From positions 1,116,001-1,180,000 of the forward strand of contig NZ_CP062231.1 of assembly GCF_024707525.1 (NCBI RefSeq): a DNA stretch of 64,000 bases, in the 5' to 3' direction. This document shows, in pieces, positions 62,196 to 64,000 of this stretch (position 1 is its first letter; each line of letters opens with the position of its first letter). The notes beneath the pieces were generated by a model that was not told the origin of the DNA, did no database searches, and saw only the letters and a program-made list of their open reading frames with translations. This DNA is from Rhizobium sp. TH2 (GTDB taxonomy: Bacteria; Pseudomonadota; Alphaproteobacteria; Rhizobiales; Rhizobiaceae). The position numbers were made by a program, and so were the translations under genes.

Positions 62196-63005
62196 ATGGC
62201 GGAACAGGCCCGGACAGTCCATCACCCCGCACCGCGTCACGAAATCTTCTCGACCAGCGAGGCACTGAACCAAATCCGCAACGAGCCCGAGGGCTGGGCC
62301 GTGTTCCTCGATATCGACGGCTGTCTGCTCGATCTGGCGCCGACGCCGGACAGCATCGTGGTACCCGAGGGCTTGGCAACCGATATCGACCGCCTTTCCA
62401 AACGGCTTGGCGGTGCGGTGGCGCTGGTCACCGGCCGGGCGCTGATTTATGCCGATGCGCTGTTCAAGCCCTTCGTCTTTCCCATCGCCGGCCTGCATGG
62501 TGCGGAGATGCGCGGCCCCGACGGCAGTCGGATCTTTGCCGAGATTCCACCGGAATTCGAACGGCTGAAGGAAATTCTCGTGCTCGACACATCACGCATG
62601 CCCGGCGTCCTGATCGAGGACAAGGGCGGGGCAGTGGCTGCGCACTACAGGCTGGCGCCGCAATTCGAGGAGGTTCTGGGTGAAAAGATGTCGGCCTTCG
62701 CCAAGGCGGCCGGCCCAGGCTGGGCGCTGCAGCTCGGCAAGATGGTCTATGAAATCCGCCCCTCGCGCGCCAGCAAGGGCGACGCCGTGGAGCGCTTCCT
62801 CCGCGAGCCGCCGTTTCTTGACCGGCTGCCGCTGGCCATGGGTGACGACCTGACGGATGAATCGATGTTTGCCGTGGTCAACGCCCGTGGCGGCCACTCG
62901 ATCAGGGTCGGACGGGAGGAGGCGCCCACCTGTGCGCTGAGCACGATCATGTCTCCGGCGCATGTGCGCGATGCCATTGCGAAGCTCGGCCTGCTGGACG
63001 ATTAA
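62196..63005 (+). CDS. otsB: Trehalose-phosphatase
   Basis: This 269-residue HAD phosphatase removes the phosphate from trehalose-6-phosphate. Motif I is FLDIDGCLLD (Asp-x-Asp; normal members have DGTL), with VTGRAL as motif II, YEIRPSRASKGDAVERFL carrying motif III and MGDDLTDESMF motif IV. Trehalose and glycine betaine are both osmoprotectants, so it complements the bet genes. ATG 62196 has AAGGAG six bases before it. No otsA is visible. It ends within the hybrid kinase frame (four-base tail-to-tail overlap). Confidence 0.93.
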   Translation: MAEQARTVHHPAPRHEIFSTSEALNQIRNEPEGWAVFLDIDGCLLDLAPTPDSIVVPEGLATDIDRLSKRLGGAVALVTGRALIYADALFKPFVFPIAGLHGAEMRGPDGSRIFAEIPPEFERLKEILVLDTSRMPGVLIEDKGGAVAAHYRLAPQFEEVLGEKMSAFAKAAGPGWALQLGKMVYEIRPSRASKGDAVERFLREPPFLDRLPLAMGDDLTDESMFAVVNARGGHSIRVGREEAPTCALSTIMSPAHVRDAIAKLGLLDD

Positions 63006-64000
63006 CCCGCTTGGCTGGCGCGGGCGGACGTTACCTGGCTTATCGCGCCTTCGAGATCCGTCTGCGTAAAGGGCTTGCGAAGGATAGGCAGCTTCAGCTT
63101 CGAATGTTCCGAAAGCTCGGAATAGCCGGTGGCGACGACAATCGGGATCGTGGGATGCGATGCCCGCACGATCTCGGCCAGTTGCAGGCCGGACATTCCG
63201 GGCATGGACTGGTCGGTCAGGAGCAGGTCGAAGGGCTCCGGTTCGTTCTCAAGCACGGAAAGGGCGGCCTGGCCGCTATGCGCGGAAACCGGCCGGTGGC
63301 CGAGTTCCTCCAACAGTTCCACCGTGCTCATCAGCACCAGCGCGTCGTCATCGACGCAGAGCACGCGGAGCTTCTGGTTCGGGCGGTCCTCGCCGCTCCC
63401 GATTCGCGCGGAGAGGGGTCGAGATACCTGTGCTGCCGGCAGCCATATCTCGACCGTCGTGCCGCTTCCCGGACTGCTTTGGATATCAAGCCATCCGCCG
63501 GATTGCTGGGCAAATCCATGCACCATGGAAAGTCCGAGGCCCGTGCCCTTGGCGACGCCTTTGGTGGTGAAGAAGGGCTCATGCGCGCGGGCGAGCGTCA
63601 CCTTGTCCATGCCCGCGCCGAAATCGATCACCGACAGGACGGCATAGTCGCCGGGCTCGAGCGGACGACGGTCGCCATTGGCGATTGTGCGCAGCGAGGC
63701 GTCGATCTCTATCGTGCCGCTTTCGCCAAGCGCGTCGCGCGCATTGACCACCAGGTTGAGAAGCGCCATTTCCAGCTGATGCGCATCGGCATGCGCCAGC
63801 ACGGGCTGGTCGGGAAAACTGGTCTCGATCCTGAACTGCGGACCGAGCGATCTCTGCAGCAGATCGTTCATGTCGGTTACGAGTTCGCCGACATCGACGC
63901 TTGCGGGGCTGAGATGCTGCTGTCGTGCGAATGACAGCATTCTCTGGGTGAGGTTCGCGCCGCGCCGCCCGGCCTCGAAAGCCGTCTCGACGAGACGCTG
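63002..64000 (-). CDS. Hybrid histidine kinase with receiver domain (3' part)
   Basis: The frame is open to the window edge, so the N-terminal sensor and phosphoacceptor histidine are outside. The visible 332 residues contain the HATPase_c domain (N-box LLNLVVNARDAL, G1 DFGAGM, G2 GTGLGLSMVHGF) and a C-terminal receiver (VLCVDDDALVL, phosphoacceptor Asp in LLLTDQSMPGMSG, Lys in LRKPF). It is a PAS/MEDS-like hybrid kinase by shape. Its stop overlaps otsB by four bases on the opposite strand. Confidence 0.92.
   Translation of the reverse strand, partial: QRLVETAFEAGRRGANLTQRMLSFARQQHLSPASVDVGELVTDMNDLLQRSLGPQFRIETSFPDQPVLAHADAHQLEMALLNLVVNARDALGESGTIEIDASLRTIANGDRRPLEPGDYAVLSVIDFGAGMDKVTLARAHEPFFTTKGVAKGTGLGLSMVHGFAQQSGGWLDIQSSPGSGTTVEIWLPAAQVSRPLSARIGSGEDRPNQKLRVLCVDDDALVLMSTVELLEELGHRPVSAHSGQAALSVLENEPEPFDLLLTDQSMPGMSGLQLAEIVRASHPTIPIVVATGYSELSEHSKLKLPILRKPFTQTDLEGAISQVTSARASQAG

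Overview
The window looks like an ordinary stretch of chromosome from a Rhizobiales alphaproteobacterium, most likely Rhizobiaceae. The reasons are the order ctaG-ctaE-DUF983-SURF1-ispH-thrB-rnhA, the block thrC/M16 peptidase, a CcrM-type GANTC methylase, choline-O-sulfate genes betC, betB and betA, rhizobial-type intergenic palindromes and high GC with short intergenic gaps. The genus cannot be fixed from sequence alone. I saw no rRNA, tRNA, transposase, prophage or CRISPR array.

Layout. 1-4.2 kb holds cytochrome aa3 oxidase assembly genes (small membrane protein, ctaG, ctaE, DUF983, SURF1, DUF1304), with a decayed toxin-antitoxin module inserted after ctaE. 4.2-7 kb holds ispH, a 205-bp palindromic repeat, thrB and rnhA. 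7-12.4 kb holds a secreted phytase/esterase-like protein behind a perfect Pho box, a periplasmic copper chaperone pair, a Prx5 peroxiredoxin, a DsbD-N-like protein and YqgE. 12.4-18.7 kb (minus strand) holds thrC, an M16 peptidase, a GNAT and a membrane GGDEF-EAL protein. 18.9-26.8 kb holds a VCBS/RTX protein, a lipoprotein, a HAD phosphatase, an intact higBA, a quinone oxidoreductase and an EAL-CBS-GGDEF protein. 27-32.7 kb holds betC, a DUF1344 protein, betB, a second palindromic repeat and betA, turning choline sulfate into glycine betaine. 32.7-41.1 kb holds small membrane and periplasmic proteins, a DeoR regulator facing a DUF4406 protein, a berberine-bridge-type flavoprotein, a LysR regulator facing a DUF1127 protein, and GST plus SMI1/KNR4. 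41.4-51.4 kb holds three more RTX proteins around ArsR, a Tat-exported beta-carbonic anhydrase, ccrM and a TetR/DUF1772 pair. 51.6-64 kb holds a catalytically degenerate S1C protease-like protein, a PNPOx pair (one fused to GAF and a winged-helix-like domain), a second flavoprotein, a fifth RTX protein, a ROK-like kinase, otsB and the end of a hybrid histidine kinase.

Functional themes. Five predicted type I secretion substrates lie in the window but no ABC/MFP/TolC exporter, so a dedicated or general exporter must be encoded elsewhere. Many regulators sit divergently from a single target with a readable inverted repeat between them (DeoR, LysR, TetR, and self-facing HigBA and ArsR). The observations most worth following are the Pho box plus Shine-Dalgarno-sequestering hairpin in front of the phytase-like gene, the highly symmetric DeoR operator, the PNPOx-GAF-winged-helix fusion, the catalytically dead trypsin-like protein, and the orphan RTX set. 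None of these proves a new system; they are the strongest leads.
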